Virus record (IMG/VR): IMGVR_UViG_3300044634_000382
Coordinates: 1 to 33,680 of that record
Length of the DNA: 33,680 nucleotides
Reading direction: 5' to 3' (one strand)
From: a virus
Shown one piece after another: positions 1 to 7,502 of the stretch. The first letter of the stretch is position 1. Each line of letters opens with the position of its first letter. Both the position numbers and the translations under genes were made by a program. The notes beneath the pieces were generated by a model. That model did not search any database, was not told where the DNA came from, and saw only the letters and a program-made list of their open reading frames with translations.

Positions 1-333
1 GATGGTGTCATAGTAGTCCTTGAGTAGCAGCTCTGGCGAGTTGACTTCGTTAGTGTTCTTGAAGTAGGTGTCATGGTTACCGACAAACATGTGCATGTCG
101 ATGTTTGCCTGCGCTAACTTGTCGAAGAAGTATTCCCGCGACCTCTTGAGGGTATAGAAGTTTACATACTTACGACGATCGAACAGATCACCCAGCTGGA
201 TGACTGTGCCGATACGGTGCTTCTCCATATAGGGGAAGAATACATTTGCATAGAACTTTTCATAGTAGTCATGAAAAGCTTGATTATCATTACGAACACC
301 AAAGTGGGTGTCACCAAGAATAGCTACTTTCAT
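1..333 (-). CDS. gp47: Recombination endonuclease subunit gp47 (SbcD/Mre11-like), 3' part outside window
   Basis: The first 111 codons of a calcineurin-like metallophosphoesterase; the reading frame runs off the left edge of the window. Visible metal-binding motifs, in order: GDTHFG near residues 8-13, GDLFDRR near 48-54 and GNHD near 85-88. These are the first three phosphoesterase motifs of the Mre11/SbcD/T4 gp47 family. T4 gp47 pairs with the ATPase gp46 to resect DNA ends for recombination-dependent replication. The ATG at 333 overlaps the TAA of the upstream sigma-factor gene (TAATG), so translation is probably coupled. gp46 would be expected further left. Identity is strong from the motifs and from the uvsY-uvsW-55-47 order. 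Only the C-terminal part is missing, because of the window edge. Confidence 0.92.
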   Translation of the reverse strand, partial: MKVAILGDTHFGVRNDNQAFHDYYEKFYANVFFPYMEKHRIGTVIQLGDLFDRRKYVNFYTLKRSREYFFDKLAQANIDMHMFVGNHDTYFKNTNEVNSPELLLKDYYDTI

Positions 334-875
334 TAATCAGCATCTCCTAGGATAGATTCAATACCTACCAATTTTGCCTTTGCTTTAGTTTTAGGCTTCA
401 TCTTACTCTCCATCTCTGCTAGCTTGTCAGAGTCGATTGTATGATACTGACTGAAGAACTTACCGGTCGGATCGTCTACTAGCTCATTCATGATAGCAGA
501 GTTCTCGAACGACTTGGCCTTGATGTAGGCCTGCTTCTTCTCTTTCTGGATCCTTTGTAGGAACGCATAGTAGATGATCTGAGTGAAGTATGCAAAAGGA
601 TTGCTAGACTTGTCAGGATCGAAGTTGTGTAAGTATCTAATGCAGACCTCAATGCCATCAGAGATCATCTCATCCTTGTACGTATAGGATGAGAAGTTCG
701 GCTTGGTAGCCAGCTTGGTAGCAATCTTAAAGATACACTCTCCAATGTACTCAGGAATCTTAGGACGGCGCTCTTCTTCGAGGGTTGCAGCCTTGCAGCT
801 GTTGATGAAGTGAATCATCTCTCCGTAGAGACGCTTGTTGTCTACGTAATGTGCTCTTTGCTTTTTCTTAATCAT
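333..875 (-). CDS. gp55: Late-transcription sigma factor gp55
   Basis: A 180-aa protein resembling the T4 late sigma factor gp55, a minimal sigma-70-family protein that directs host RNA polymerase to TATAAATA late promoters when tethered to the sliding clamp. The middle section, about residues 60-115, looks like sigma region 2, with the aromatic-rich helix NPFAYFTQIIYYAFLQRIQK followed by a basic patch. There is no region 4, as expected for gp55. The C-terminus ends in a short hydrophobic-acidic segment (IESILGDAD) that could be a clamp-binding tail; this is inference. The ATG at 875 overlaps the stop of the upstream 122-aa gene (ATGA). The many NATAAATA boxes in this window are its likely targets. 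Confidence 0.88.
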   Translation of the reverse strand: MIKKKQRAHYVDNKRLYGEMIHFINSCKAATLEEERRPKIPEYIGECIFKIATKLATKPNFSSYTYKDEMISDGIEVCIRYLHNFDPDKSSNPFAYFTQIIYYAFLQRIQKEKKQAYIKAKSFENSAIMNELVDDPTGKFFSQYHTIDSDKLAEMESKMKPKTKAKAKLVGIESILGDAD

Positions 876-1240
876 TGTAGTTTGATTCTTCCACTGATCA
901 ACGATAAAATCTCTTCTGTAGTGATACCATGATCACTAGCTTGTTCTGGATTCTGTGACGTGTTTAAACTATCACTATAATACTTATCCACTGCTTTCGT
1001 ATAATAGTCAACAGCTTTCTGCGAACATTTGGATGTTGCAACAACGTGCCGCATGTAGAGTATAGTTTCTTTACCATCCTCCTGAGACATGAAACGGGCA
1101 AGTCTCGAGTAAACATCATTCTCTCTTTCAGCATACTCAATACGTAGAGGCTGTCTTACTCGTAGCTGTCTGTCATCATGATCGATGAACTCAGCAACGA
1201 GTTCTTCTCCTGAATCTAATAATATAGTGATAATGCTCAT
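872..1240 (-). CDS. Conserved hypothetical protein between uvsW and gp55, possible Sm-like beta-barrel
   Basis: 122 aa; I do not recognise a named family. The N-terminal 35 residues (ILLDSGEELVAEFIDHDD, then RQLRVRQPLRIEY) alternate in a way that suggests a small twisted beta-barrel of the Sm/LSm kind. The rest looks helical and is rich in charged residues. Its start overlaps the end of uvsW by 4 nt and its TGA overlaps the gp55 ATG (ATGA), so it is co-translated with the late sigma factor. Position next to gp55 makes a role in late transcription or RNA handling conceivable. It shows no clear C-terminal DFLL clamp-binding motif like that of T4 gp33, so I do not call it gp33. Confidence 0.75.
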   Translation of the reverse strand: MSIITILLDSGEELVAEFIDHDDRQLRVRQPLRIEYAERENDVYSRLARFMSQEDGKETILYMRHVVATSKCSQKAVDYYTKAVDKYYSDSLNTSQNPEQASDHGITTEEILSLISGRIKLQ

Positions 1241-2703
1241 TTCAATCCTACTGTGTATATCTTGAAGTCGAAGTTCTCTTTTTCATAGATCTTCGTTCTG
1301 TCGATGAAGTGTTTAAACGTGAAGTTGGTTGCGCTCTTGTACGAAAAGTCGTCGACGATGTCGTATAGGATTGCTTCTTGTTTTGTCTGATGCTTACGAA
1401 GCATTCTACCGATAGACTGCAACACCTTGATCTTCGACTTCGAAGGAGATGCAGCAATCATATGATGTAGTTTGTTAATGCTTACGCCCGTGGATGTCGT
1501 ACCGAGTGAAGCCACGATGATAGCGTTCTCTTCATCTTCGACAGCAACTCGAATAGCTTCTCTGTCTTGTCCGGAAACACTACCATCGATATAAAACACG
1601 TTACTAATCCCAGCATCGCGTATGGAATCAGATATGGCTTGGCCGTGACTAATAACCCTAAAGAATACAAGTTTGTTTCCTTTCAGAGACAGCGCCAGGT
1701 TCTTGATGAACTTTGTTCGCTCTTCGTTTGTGATAATGAAGTCGATCTCTTCCTGGTATGTCTTGCCCTTGAGATCCTTACATACCTGCTCGGGATACTT
1801 GAGCACGATACACTTGATCCTGAGATTAGAGACATGCCCACTCTCCATCAGATCCTTGGTAGTGACGACCTGATACTGAGGACCAAACAGACCTTCAATC
1901 GTCACTCTGTTTAGAGGAGTATCGTCTAACGTTCCTGTAGTCCCGAAGCGAAACTCACAGTTGTCAAGGTTAGAAAGGATCTTAGTTAGAGTGGCGGCCT
2001 TACATGTATGAGCTTCGTCTCCTACAACAACACCGAACTGCTGATACCATTGCTTAGACATCTTCGTCTTACCGTTGTCCATCGACTGCCACGTAGTGAT
2101 AACCATGTCCTCTGGAATGTCATTCGACTTGTTCAGCTTATCAGTAGACACATGGATCGTGCCCTTGTAGCCATATTCTCTAAAGTCATTCTCCATCTGT
2201 CTCACCAGACCGATAGTAGGAACAATCACCAGACCCTTATGACCGAATCGCTGATACCATCTCATGATGATATAGATCATCAGCGACTTACCTGACGAGG
2301 TAGGCGACAGAAGTGTTCGGCGCTTTGATCGTAGGCACTTGACAACACTCTTGATCTGATAGTCTCTGGGGGTGAATCGCTCAGGTATATCCAAAGTTTT
2401 GATAAACTCTAGAACCTCGTTCACAGAGACGTTATCGTACTGCAATTGGGGATCATAGGAGAACGCATAACCACGCTCGTCACAGAACTTCTTGATATGT
2501 CTTGCTAAGCCAGCATACACCAACGCAGTAAGTCTATTGACCAGGCGGATTTTACCATCCCAGACTCTAGCCTTGTACTTTGGACTGAACCTGTAGTTCT
2601 CTGCAAAGAATGTAAAGTGATCCGCCAGCTCCATCAGCGTTGATGGGTCTGCTACGATCTTACAGTGTACTGAGTTGACGTATTGTAGATGTACGGTTTC
2701 CAT
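1237..2703 (-). CDS. uvsW: UvsW RNA-DNA/DNA helicase
   Basis: 488 aa when started at the ATG at 2703, which follows an AGGG box and lies one base after the upstream stop. A longer frame to 2748 would overlap the upstream gene and lacks support. The N-terminal 100 residues match the UvsW substrate-recognition domain, including the WDGKIRL motif. Superfamily 2 motifs follow: SPTSSGKS (Walker A, 133-140), GDEAH (box II, 228-232), GTTGTL (motif III) and QSIGRMLRKH (motif VI, near 430). In T4, UvsW unwinds R-loops and branched recombination intermediates and switches replication from origin-primed to recombination-primed mode. It sits with uvsY, gp55 and gp47. No broken motif is seen. Confidence 0.93.
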   Translation of the reverse strand: METVHLQYVNSVHCKIVADPSTLMELADHFTFFAENYRFSPKYKARVWDGKIRLVNRLTALVYAGLARHIKKFCDERGYAFSYDPQLQYDNVSVNEVLEFIKTLDIPERFTPRDYQIKSVVKCLRSKRRTLLSPTSSGKSLMIYIIMRWYQRFGHKGLVIVPTIGLVRQMENDFREYGYKGTIHVSTDKLNKSNDIPEDMVITTWQSMDNGKTKMSKQWYQQFGVVVGDEAHTCKAATLTKILSNLDNCEFRFGTTGTLDDTPLNRVTIEGLFGPQYQVVTTKDLMESGHVSNLRIKCIVLKYPEQVCKDLKGKTYQEEIDFIITNEERTKFIKNLALSLKGNKLVFFRVISHGQAISDSIRDAGISNVFYIDGSVSGQDREAIRVAVEDEENAIIVASLGTTSTGVSINKLHHMIAASPSKSKIKVLQSIGRMLRKHQTKQEAILYDIVDDFSYKSATNFTFKHFIDRTKIYEKENFDFKIYTVGLK

Positions 2704-2704
2704 A

Positions 2705-2896
2705 TTAGACCCTAGTAATGGCGATGCCATATCCCATACCAGGAACATACATTACTCGAGAATGTTGTTCATCCTCAACAAGTTTTTCTACTGGACAACC
2801 CATAGCTGCAAGATCAGCAATTGCCTCTTCGCGAGTTCGACGCAATTCTCCAAACTGATTGCCGCCATCCCACCATTGTGCTTGATAAAAATACAT
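2705..2896 (-). CDS. Small conserved-looking hypothetical protein between uvsY and uvsW
   Basis: 63 aa starting MYFYQAQWWDGGNQFGELRR. The ATG at 2896 overlaps the uvsY stop (TAATG), and its TAA is one base from the uvsW ATG, so the gene fills the gap exactly. That fit is the main argument that it is real. A GGTAGGA box precedes it. The sequence has a WWDGG turn, an Arg/Glu-rich helix (LRRTREEAIADLAAMG) and a C-terminal strand region with MYVPGMGYGIAITRV. No transmembrane segment or known motif is seen. Function is unknown; the location implies expression with recombination genes. Confidence 0.7.
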   Translation of the reverse strand: MYFYQAQWWDGGNQFGELRRTREEAIADLAAMGCPVEKLVEDEQHSRVMYVPGMGYGIAITRV

Positions 2897-3330
2897 TACA
2901 TTCCTACCTTAAACTTTTCAAAGTCGATGGCAGATTTGATCAGGAATCCTCTATTAGTCAATGAGCGAATAATGGAGTCTAGCATTTCAACCTTCTCCTG
3001 CTGAATACCAATCTTCAGTGTCAGGGTGATGATATCATCATCTGCATCGATGTAGTTGTTGACTTCAGACTTAATCACTCGACCGACAGGAGGTAGTTGC
3101 CATCCTCTTTCATGTGTTTCGGGTGTTGGTCCTTGGGTGAAAAACTCGTGCTTCTCTAGCTTGAGCTTCTTGAGCTCGGTCTCAAACTTACGGAGACGGA
3201 GACGCTCTTGGCTAAAGATATTGTAATACTTGCTGTGGAGAGATGGGATGCGCAGAGCTTCGTGCGAGAGCTCTGTGTGATCGATCTTAACATCTTGCGA
3301 CCACAGATTCTGAATATCTTCAATCTTCAT
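2896..3330 (-). CDS. uvsY: UvsY recombination mediator
   Basis: 144 aa from the ATG at 3330 (MKIEDIQNLW), preceded by AGGAAGATAAGG. The open frame extends upstream to 3390, but those residues overlap the promoter and have no ribosome site. The opening resembles T4 UvsY (MRLEDLQ...), the length is close to T4's 137 aa, and the C-terminal SLTNRGFLIKSAIDFEKF matches the T4 end (IKSRGFAIKHIQDMRAF). A central basic helical stretch (RLRLRKFETELKKLKLEKHE) is suited to binding single-stranded DNA. UvsY loads the UvsX recombinase onto gp32-covered DNA. It is the first gene after the sigma-70-like promoter at 3362-3390 and is followed without a gap by the 63-aa gene and uvsW. Confidence 0.9.
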   Translation of the reverse strand: MKIEDIQNLWSQDVKIDHTELSHEALRIPSLHSKYYNIFSQERLRLRKFETELKKLKLEKHEFFTQGPTPETHERGWQLPPVGRVIKSEVNNYIDADDDIITLTLKIGIQQEKVEMLDSIIRSLTNRGFLIKSAIDFEKFKVGM

Positions 3331-3361
3331 AACAAACCTTATCTTCCTAAAACTACTTCTC

Positions 3362-3390
3362 AGTATACTAGATTTTAGAACAAAGGTCAA
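3362..3390 (-). promoter_or_regulatory. Sigma-70-type (early) promoter for uvsY operon
   Basis: Read on the minus strand: TTGACC (3390-3385), a spacer of exactly 17 bases, then TATACT (3367-3362). Both hexamers match the bacterial consensus at five of six positions. The site lies 32-60 bases before the uvsY ATG and directly abuts the stop codon of the preceding tail gene. It would let host sigma-70 polymerase transcribe uvsY-uvsW-55-47 early, independently of the late structural genes upstream. Confidence 0.75.
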
Positions 3391-3918
3391 CTAGATTTTT
3401 TGGATAGTGAAGTCTCTTAGAGCAAAGGTAGCAGAAGCAGAAATGTATTCGATATCCGATAACGTCGAATCAACTTCAAGATCCGTAAGCGAGATAGGGA
3501 AGCAGTCACGCATCGTGAACTCTACGTTACCATTCATTGCGCTAGTCAGGAATGTCAGGCCAATGTCAGACGTTACAGTATCCTTCTGCTCGTCTTGGGC
3601 CTTGTACGGTCTGTTCTGCAAGGTGTACTGATCGAACTTCTCTGGCTTACCAAGTGCAATCATCCAGTTATAGATCTCAAGATAGTTATCGAGATTCTCG
3701 TTTACCTTGAACGTGACACTCAGCTGTCCGAACTCCAGATGTTCACCTGGCCTTGGGATCTGAACGAAGGGGTTAGGTTGAAACGCTACGGGCAGCGTAA
3801 GAGTAGGAAGTGACACTCTCTGAACCATGAACTCGACAGTAGGAGCACGCGAGAGTATAAACTTATAGCCAGTAGGCGACAAGAAGTTAAGATTATCTGG
3901 TTGATTGTTTACTGACAT
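3391..3918 (-). CDS. gp3: Tail tube-fold protein in the gp3 (tail completion) position
   Basis: 175 aa. The middle part aligns by eye with the tail tube protein gp19 in this window: VQRVSLPTLTLPVAFQPNPF parallels IRATTLPSSTINPIEIPYFG, and FGQLSVTF...YLEIYNWM parallels FDTWAVTV...RHTMEQWH. It is therefore a member of the tail-tube fold. The position between gp23 and uvsY is where cyanophages carry gene 3, the tail completion and sheath stabiliser protein. The length equals that of T4 gp3 (about 176 aa). It has its own late promoter (3937-3944) and a good AAGGAG site. Alternatives are a second tube protein or a gp54-like tube initiator. The fold is well supported; the specific name rests on position. 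Confidence 0.72.
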   Translation of the reverse strand: MSVNNQPDNLNFLSPTGYKFILSRAPTVEFMVQRVSLPTLTLPVAFQPNPFVQIPRPGEHLEFGQLSVTFKVNENLDNYLEIYNWMIALGKPEKFDQYTLQNRPYKAQDEQKDTVTSDIGLTFLTSAMNGNVEFTMRDCFPISLTDLEVDSTLSDIEYISASATFALRDFTIQKI

Positions 3919-3936
3919 ATTGTACTCCTTACTCTA

Positions 3937-3944
3937 TATTTATC
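3937..3944 (-). promoter_or_regulatory. T4-type late promoter (GATAAATA) for the gp3-position gene
   Basis: Minus-strand GATAAATA, one base from the T4 late consensus TATAAATA, 19 bases before the ATG at 3918 and just downstream of the gp23 terminator. It would restart late transcription for the tail gene. Confidence 0.6.
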
Positions 3945-3947
3945 AAC

Positions 3948-3978
3948 AAAAAAAGAGGGGGATCTTTCGACCCCCCTC
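3948..3978 (-). terminator. Rho-independent terminator after gp23
   Basis: On the minus strand GAGGGGGGTC, loop GAAA, GATCCCCCTC, then seven T. The arms (3969-3978 and 3955-3964) form a 10-bp GC-rich stem with one G-T pair, closed by a stable GNRA-type tetraloop. It starts 32 bases after the gp23 stop codon, the usual place for a terminator that isolates the very abundant capsid message. Confidence 0.88.
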
Positions 3979-4010
3979 CCGTAGTTTGGTTGGTTACCCA
4001 ACTCTTATGA

Positions 4011-5330
4011 TTACATAAGGTTGTTAACAAGCACACGACGATAGTACTTGTTCGAATCCTTGGTAAGAGCACCAAGACCTTCTGAAGTACCGTCTGCGAA
4101 TGGATTCGCGACCATGCCGTAGCGGGTCTTGAAGCCAATCTTTGGCTGGAAGTTGTCTTGATCGACTGCACGTACCATTTGTAGTGGAACGTATGGGCAG
4201 TAGAACAGACCGGCGTCGAACGCTGACGAACCCTTATAACCAACTGTCAGGTAGTTACCTGTGGTATATGGATCGATGTAAACGCGCATACGACCGTTAA
4301 GAACACCAGCAAAAGTATTGCCTGTGTCGTCTACGTTCAGGTTGTTCGAGTTAAGCGCAGGCGCATAATCGAGAACGCCAGCCATCTGAAGTGCAGATGC
4401 AACGTCCGAAGAACAGATAAGGATGTTACCCTTACCACGTCTTGTGCCCTTGGCGATCTGGTTAGCTTCACGCTCAAGCTGGAACATAAGACCCTTGAAC
4501 TTTTCAACAGACCAACGGCCGTTTGAGTCAGTGTCAAGATCGAAGATACCTGCTGTAGTTGTGCCTTCCGAAGCACCACGCTCTGCTGTGACGTTGATCG
4601 TGCGAACAACTTCACGGTTGATTTCCGAAAGGATTTCAGCCGAAAGAATGTTTGCAAGTTCTGTCTCAGCGTCAAGACCGTGAATTGCTTTCAGATCCTG
4701 TGCAAGCTCAAGCGAGTATTCTGCTTTCAGAGCGCGTGAGCGAGCTGTAACAGTAACCTTCTCGATCGAGAATGCCATTTCAGGAATTGAAACAGATGAG
4801 TTGCCCCAGCCTTCTGCATAAGCTGTGTTAACACCACGAACATAGTTGTATGTGTTTGATTCAGCGTTGTTTGCAGTACCTGGAACAGTACCAACGTGAC
4901 GGTAACCAGGAAGGTTAACTGAAGAGTTGCCTTCTGGGTTTGCCGAGAAGCCTGTGTTAGCTTCGTTGTAGAACGCTTCTGTTCCACCCTGCGTTGCGTA
5001 ACGAGCACGCATTGCGAAGATAAGACCAGTTGGACCTGTCATTGGCTGAACGCCGCAGATGTCGTAAGCTACAAGGTTTGGCATCGAACGACGAACAAGT
5101 GAGATAAGCACTGGATCGAAGTTGTCAACAGATGAACCTGTTGCGTTGACTGGTGTAGCTTCTGCAAGCAGATTCTGAGCACCAAAGGTTTGTGTTGATT
5201 CACGAAGAGCAGCTTCTGTGTTCTCAAGAATCTGAGCTGTTACTGCACGACGATGTGAGTCTTTAATTGGGTCAAGGTCGGCGTGTTCTAGAACAGGCTT
5301 CCACTTGTTTTGTACTTCCTCAGCTAGCAT
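4011..5330 (-). CDS. gp23: Major capsid protein gp23
   Basis: 439 aa, T4 gp23-type HK97-fold major capsid protein, somewhat shorter than T4's 521 aa but typical of marine T4-like phages. Family features: the opening LAEEVQNKWKPVLEH, the QNLLAEATP segment, the VQPMTGPTGLIFAMRARY segment and the C-terminal PFADGTSEGLG...NKYYRRVLV. The sequence LLAE (54-57) followed by ATP fits the (L/I)-x-E cleavage rule of protease gp21, which would remove about 57 residues during head maturation; this is inference from the T4 rule. The ATG at 5330 follows a very strong AGGAGGG site and a perfect TATAAATA late promoter. The gene is followed by a strong terminator. No gp24 vertex paralogue is seen nearby. Confidence 0.96.
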   Translation of the reverse strand: MLAEEVQNKWKPVLEHADLDPIKDSHRRAVTAQILENTEAALRESTQTFGAQNLLAEATPVNATGSSVDNFDPVLISLVRRSMPNLVAYDICGVQPMTGPTGLIFAMRARYATQGGTEAFYNEANTGFSANPEGNSSVNLPGYRHVGTVPGTANNAESNTYNYVRGVNTAYAEGWGNSSVSIPEMAFSIEKVTVTARSRALKAEYSLELAQDLKAIHGLDAETELANILSAEILSEINREVVRTINVTAERGASEGTTTAGIFDLDTDSNGRWSVEKFKGLMFQLEREANQIAKGTRRGKGNILICSSDVASALQMAGVLDYAPALNSNNLNVDDTGNTFAGVLNGRMRVYIDPYTTGNYLTVGYKGSSAFDAGLFYCPYVPLQMVRAVDQDNFQPKIGFKTRYGMVANPFADGTSEGLGALTKDSNKYYRRVLVNNLM

Positions 5331-5365
5331 TTTTATCCCTCCTAAATGGATTATTCTAGTATTAT

Positions 5366-5373
5366 TATTTATA
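5366..5373 (-). promoter_or_regulatory. T4-type late promoter (TATAAATA) for gp23
   Basis: Perfect TATAAATA on the minus strand, 36 bases before the gp23 ATG, in the short gap after gp22. Together with the strong ribosome site it fits high late expression. Confidence 0.8.
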
Positions 5374-5378
5374 AAAAC

Positions 5379-6386
5379 TTATTTCTTTGTAGTTCTGCCG
5401 ATTGCCGAAACATACTGTTGCATGCCAGCTTCAACTACTACGTTTGTTTGTTCAGTTAGCTCTTCGAGCGAACCAACAGCCGTTTCTTCAACTACTAGTG
5501 AAGAAGCAGTTGCTTTCTTCTCTGTGAAGTAGTTTTCTTTGACCAGTTCAACCTTCCTGCGGTAGGCGTCTGCGTCAGAGTATTCTAGGCCTTCTGCAAG
5601 AGTGCGAAGCTTTTCTACCTGAGTAGCCGCTAGGCCTTCTGCAACCTCATCAAAGATAGCTTCTTTTTCAGCTTCTTCAACTAGCTTAGTGAGTTCGATC
5701 TTTTCGTTGATTTCCTCATTCAGCTGTCCTTCGAGTTCAGCAACACGTGCTTCGAGAGACTCGACAACGTTTACTGTTTCTTCTGGAACTTCTACCATGT
5801 GCTCTGCAAAGAGAGCCTTTACACCGTCGATGAACTTATCAGCTGCTTCAACCTTCAATGAAGATTCGATAGCAATCTGGTTGTCTTCGAACCACTGCTC
5901 AGCAACATAGTCCATGTACGTATCAATCTTCGAAGCAAGCTCTTCTTCAACGCGCTCTGCAACTTCTTGCACAGCTTCTTCGTATTCTTCTTCGATGCGA
6001 GCTACTTCAAGACCAACGCGTGCATTAACAGCAGCTTCGAAAAGGGTCGATGCCTTTTCGCGGAACTCTTCCGAAAGATCGTCATTAGCAAAAAGCTCTT
6101 CAACGTCTTCCTTCATTGCACCCTTAGCAGCAACCGATGCCTTGTTTGCAGCTGACTTGTCAACAGCACCTGGTGTTTTATTCTTACCGTACTGGTCAAG
6201 CACTGCCTGGAACTTATTGATTTCTTCTTTCGACATACCGCCCATCGCAGCAACAACAGAAGCCATAAGCTCTGTCTTACCCACGTCACCAGCAACCGAG
6301 CCAGCACCTGGCTTCAGTGTATCAGCGGCAGCTGTCTCGTCGAGAACTACATTCTCTTCGATTTCAGTTGATTCTTTAATTGCCAT
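5379..6386 (-). CDS. gp22: Prohead scaffold (core) protein gp22
   Basis: 335 aa located between protease gp21 and capsid gp23, exactly where T4-like phages encode the main internal scaffold. The composition is strongly helical, acidic and Ala/Glu/Val-rich, with long coiled-coil stretches at about residues 100-260 (for example RIEEEYEEAVQEVAERVEE and VNVVESLEARVAELEGQLNE). T4 gp22 (269 aa) assembles inside the prohead and is degraded to small peptides by gp21. Several (L/I)-x-E triplets are present as possible cut sites. The ATG at 6386 follows AAAGGAG and a late promoter. The family call rests on composition and gene order more than on residue motifs. Confidence 0.88.
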   Translation of the reverse strand: MAIKESTEIEENVVLDETAAADTLKPGAGSVAGDVGKTELMASVVAAMGGMSKEEINKFQAVLDQYGKNKTPGAVDKSAANKASVAAKGAMKEDVEELFANDDLSEEFREKASTLFEAAVNARVGLEVARIEEEYEEAVQEVAERVEEELASKIDTYMDYVAEQWFEDNQIAIESSLKVEAADKFIDGVKALFAEHMVEVPEETVNVVESLEARVAELEGQLNEEINEKIELTKLVEEAEKEAIFDEVAEGLAATQVEKLRTLAEGLEYSDADAYRRKVELVKENYFTEKKATASSLVVEETAVGSLEELTEQTNVVVEAGMQQYVSAIGRTTKK

Positions 6387-6424
6387 TCTCTGACTCCTTT
6401 TAGATATAATCTTATCTAGTTGTA

Positions 6425-6432
6425 TATTTATT
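6425..6432 (-). promoter_or_regulatory. T4-type late promoter (AATAAATA) for gp22
   Basis: Minus-strand AATAAATA in the 50-base gap between gp21 and gp22, 38 bases before the gp22 ATG. Confidence 0.6.
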
Positions 6433-6436
6433 GTAC

Positions 6437-7090
6437 TTAGATTTTTGATATTGAGTTAATGAAATTCTCGAAGACTTTCAACTTTTGGGTCTCCAGATCG
6501 CGTGAGCGAACTGCCTGCTCGACCTGTAGTTTAGCATGTTGAGCGATGAGCATATTGTTTTCCCAGATCCACTCTACGCCTTCCATGATACCGTTTACGA
6601 ATGCATCAGGAGCCGAAGGATCGGCAACAATATCTGCAGCTGTCGCAAGGTGGAAGTCATCTTGTACTTCGTTCACACCTTCTTTATTTAACTTGATAGA
6701 ACCCATGCCACGAGTCGATACGCCTAGCTGGCCACCTGACTCGATAATACCACGGGCGATGTTACCCATAGGAGTGTCTGTAATCTTCGCACGGCCAATG
6801 AAGTTGGATCCGTCTTGCTTTAGAGATTCAATAATGTGAGAGATACGATCGAGGTTGATCTGAGGACCATCTGGATGACCTAGCTCGCCGAACGCACGAC
6901 CCTTTTGAACGAACTGCTCATTGTATCTGTTGACTTCTCTTTCGAGCACTGCCTTTGGATACACACGACCGTTGCGGTTCTTAATTTCTGACTGAAGGAA
7001 TACACCTTCAATGTACATAGTCTTCTTTCCGCTTTCCGTCTTCTCGGTTACGTACTTGATTGACTCGTTCAGCTCAGTGATCAGTTTCAT
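6437..7090 (-). CDS. gp21: Prohead core protease gp21
   Basis: 217 aa, close to T4 gp21 (212 aa). It is the head-maturation serine protease that cuts scaffold and capsid proteins before DNA packaging. Visible family features: IEGVFLQSEIKNRNGRVYP near 27-45, the catalytic-histidine motif GELGHPDGP with His72, and the catalytic-serine motif GVSTRGMGS with Ser125. The ATG at 7090 follows AAGGA. It lies between the core-protein genes and the scaffold gp22, as in other T4-like phages. All expected catalytic residues appear intact. Confidence 0.94.
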   Translation of the reverse strand: MKLITELNESIKYVTEKTESGKKTMYIEGVFLQSEIKNRNGRVYPKAVLEREVNRYNEQFVQKGRAFGELGHPDGPQINLDRISHIIESLKQDGSNFIGRAKITDTPMGNIARGIIESGGQLGVSTRGMGSIKLNKEGVNEVQDDFHLATAADIVADPSAPDAFVNGIMEGVEWIWENNMLIAQHAKLQVEQAVRSRDLETQKLKVFENFINSISKI

Positions 7091-7100
7091 CTGTCAGTCC

Positions 7101-7502
7101 TTAGTTCTGCTGGTATTCGGATACGAAGTTGCCAGTCTTTTGTAGCTCGAACGTGATAAAGCTATTAGCTGAGCCAACTAGATTGACTACTACGTTAGCA
7201 GCCGGATACAAGTTAATAGGCATTCCGCAACCAGCATATTCGTGCTGACCTGTTGAGTCGTATACCGCCACTAGGTTCGCGCCGCGAAGGATCTGAATAG
7301 ATCCGTTGCCATCACATCCCCATACTGCTTGGGTAATATAAGCTCCCGTAAGAGTTTCATTACCGACAGCTACGCAGACGCTTGTGCCGTTGACATTGGT
7401 CGTAGATGAGTTACCAGCTACGATAATGTTGCCGCTGTTTGAAGAAGCAACGTGAACAACAAGTGAAGTGTTCTTCTTGTTAGATGTGATGACTGCTGGC
7501 AT
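7101..7502 (-). CDS. Hypothetical beta-rich protein in head cluster (possible capsid-associated protein)
   Basis: 133 aa; no family recognised. The sequence is Asn/Val/Gly/Ser-rich with alternating strands (SLVVHVASSNSGNIIVAG, VAVGNETLTGAYITQAVWGC, NVVVNLVGSANSFITFELQK), few charges and three Cys. This resembles a small all-beta decoration or structural protein. It begins with a TAATG overlap with the preceding core gene and ends 11 bases before gp21. T4 itself has no gene between 68 and 21. A capsid decoration or head accessory role is inference from location and composition only. Confidence 0.72.
   Translation of the reverse strand: MPAVITSNKKNTSLVVHVASSNSGNIIVAGNSSTTNVNGTSVCVAVGNETLTGAYITQAVWGCDGNGSIQILRGANLVAVYDSTGQHEYAGCGMPINLYPAANVVVNLVGSANSFITFELQKTGNFVSEYQQN

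Noticed and set aside
872-1240. Calling the 122-aa gene the late co-activator gp33
   Set aside because: No C-terminal DFLL-type clamp-binding motif, and the N-terminus is beta-rich, unlike T4 gp33.
3331-3390. Longer uvsY start (20 extra codons to 3390)
   Set aside because: The extension overlaps the sigma-70-type promoter and has no ribosome site. UvsY family proteins begin at MKIEDIQ-like sequence.
5914-6393. Long plus-strand open frame of 159 aa opposite gp22
   Set aside because: It mirrors the Glu/Ala-rich coding of gp22 (Ser/Ala/Thr-rich antisense). No ribosome site or promoter is seen, and all clear genes are on the minus strand.
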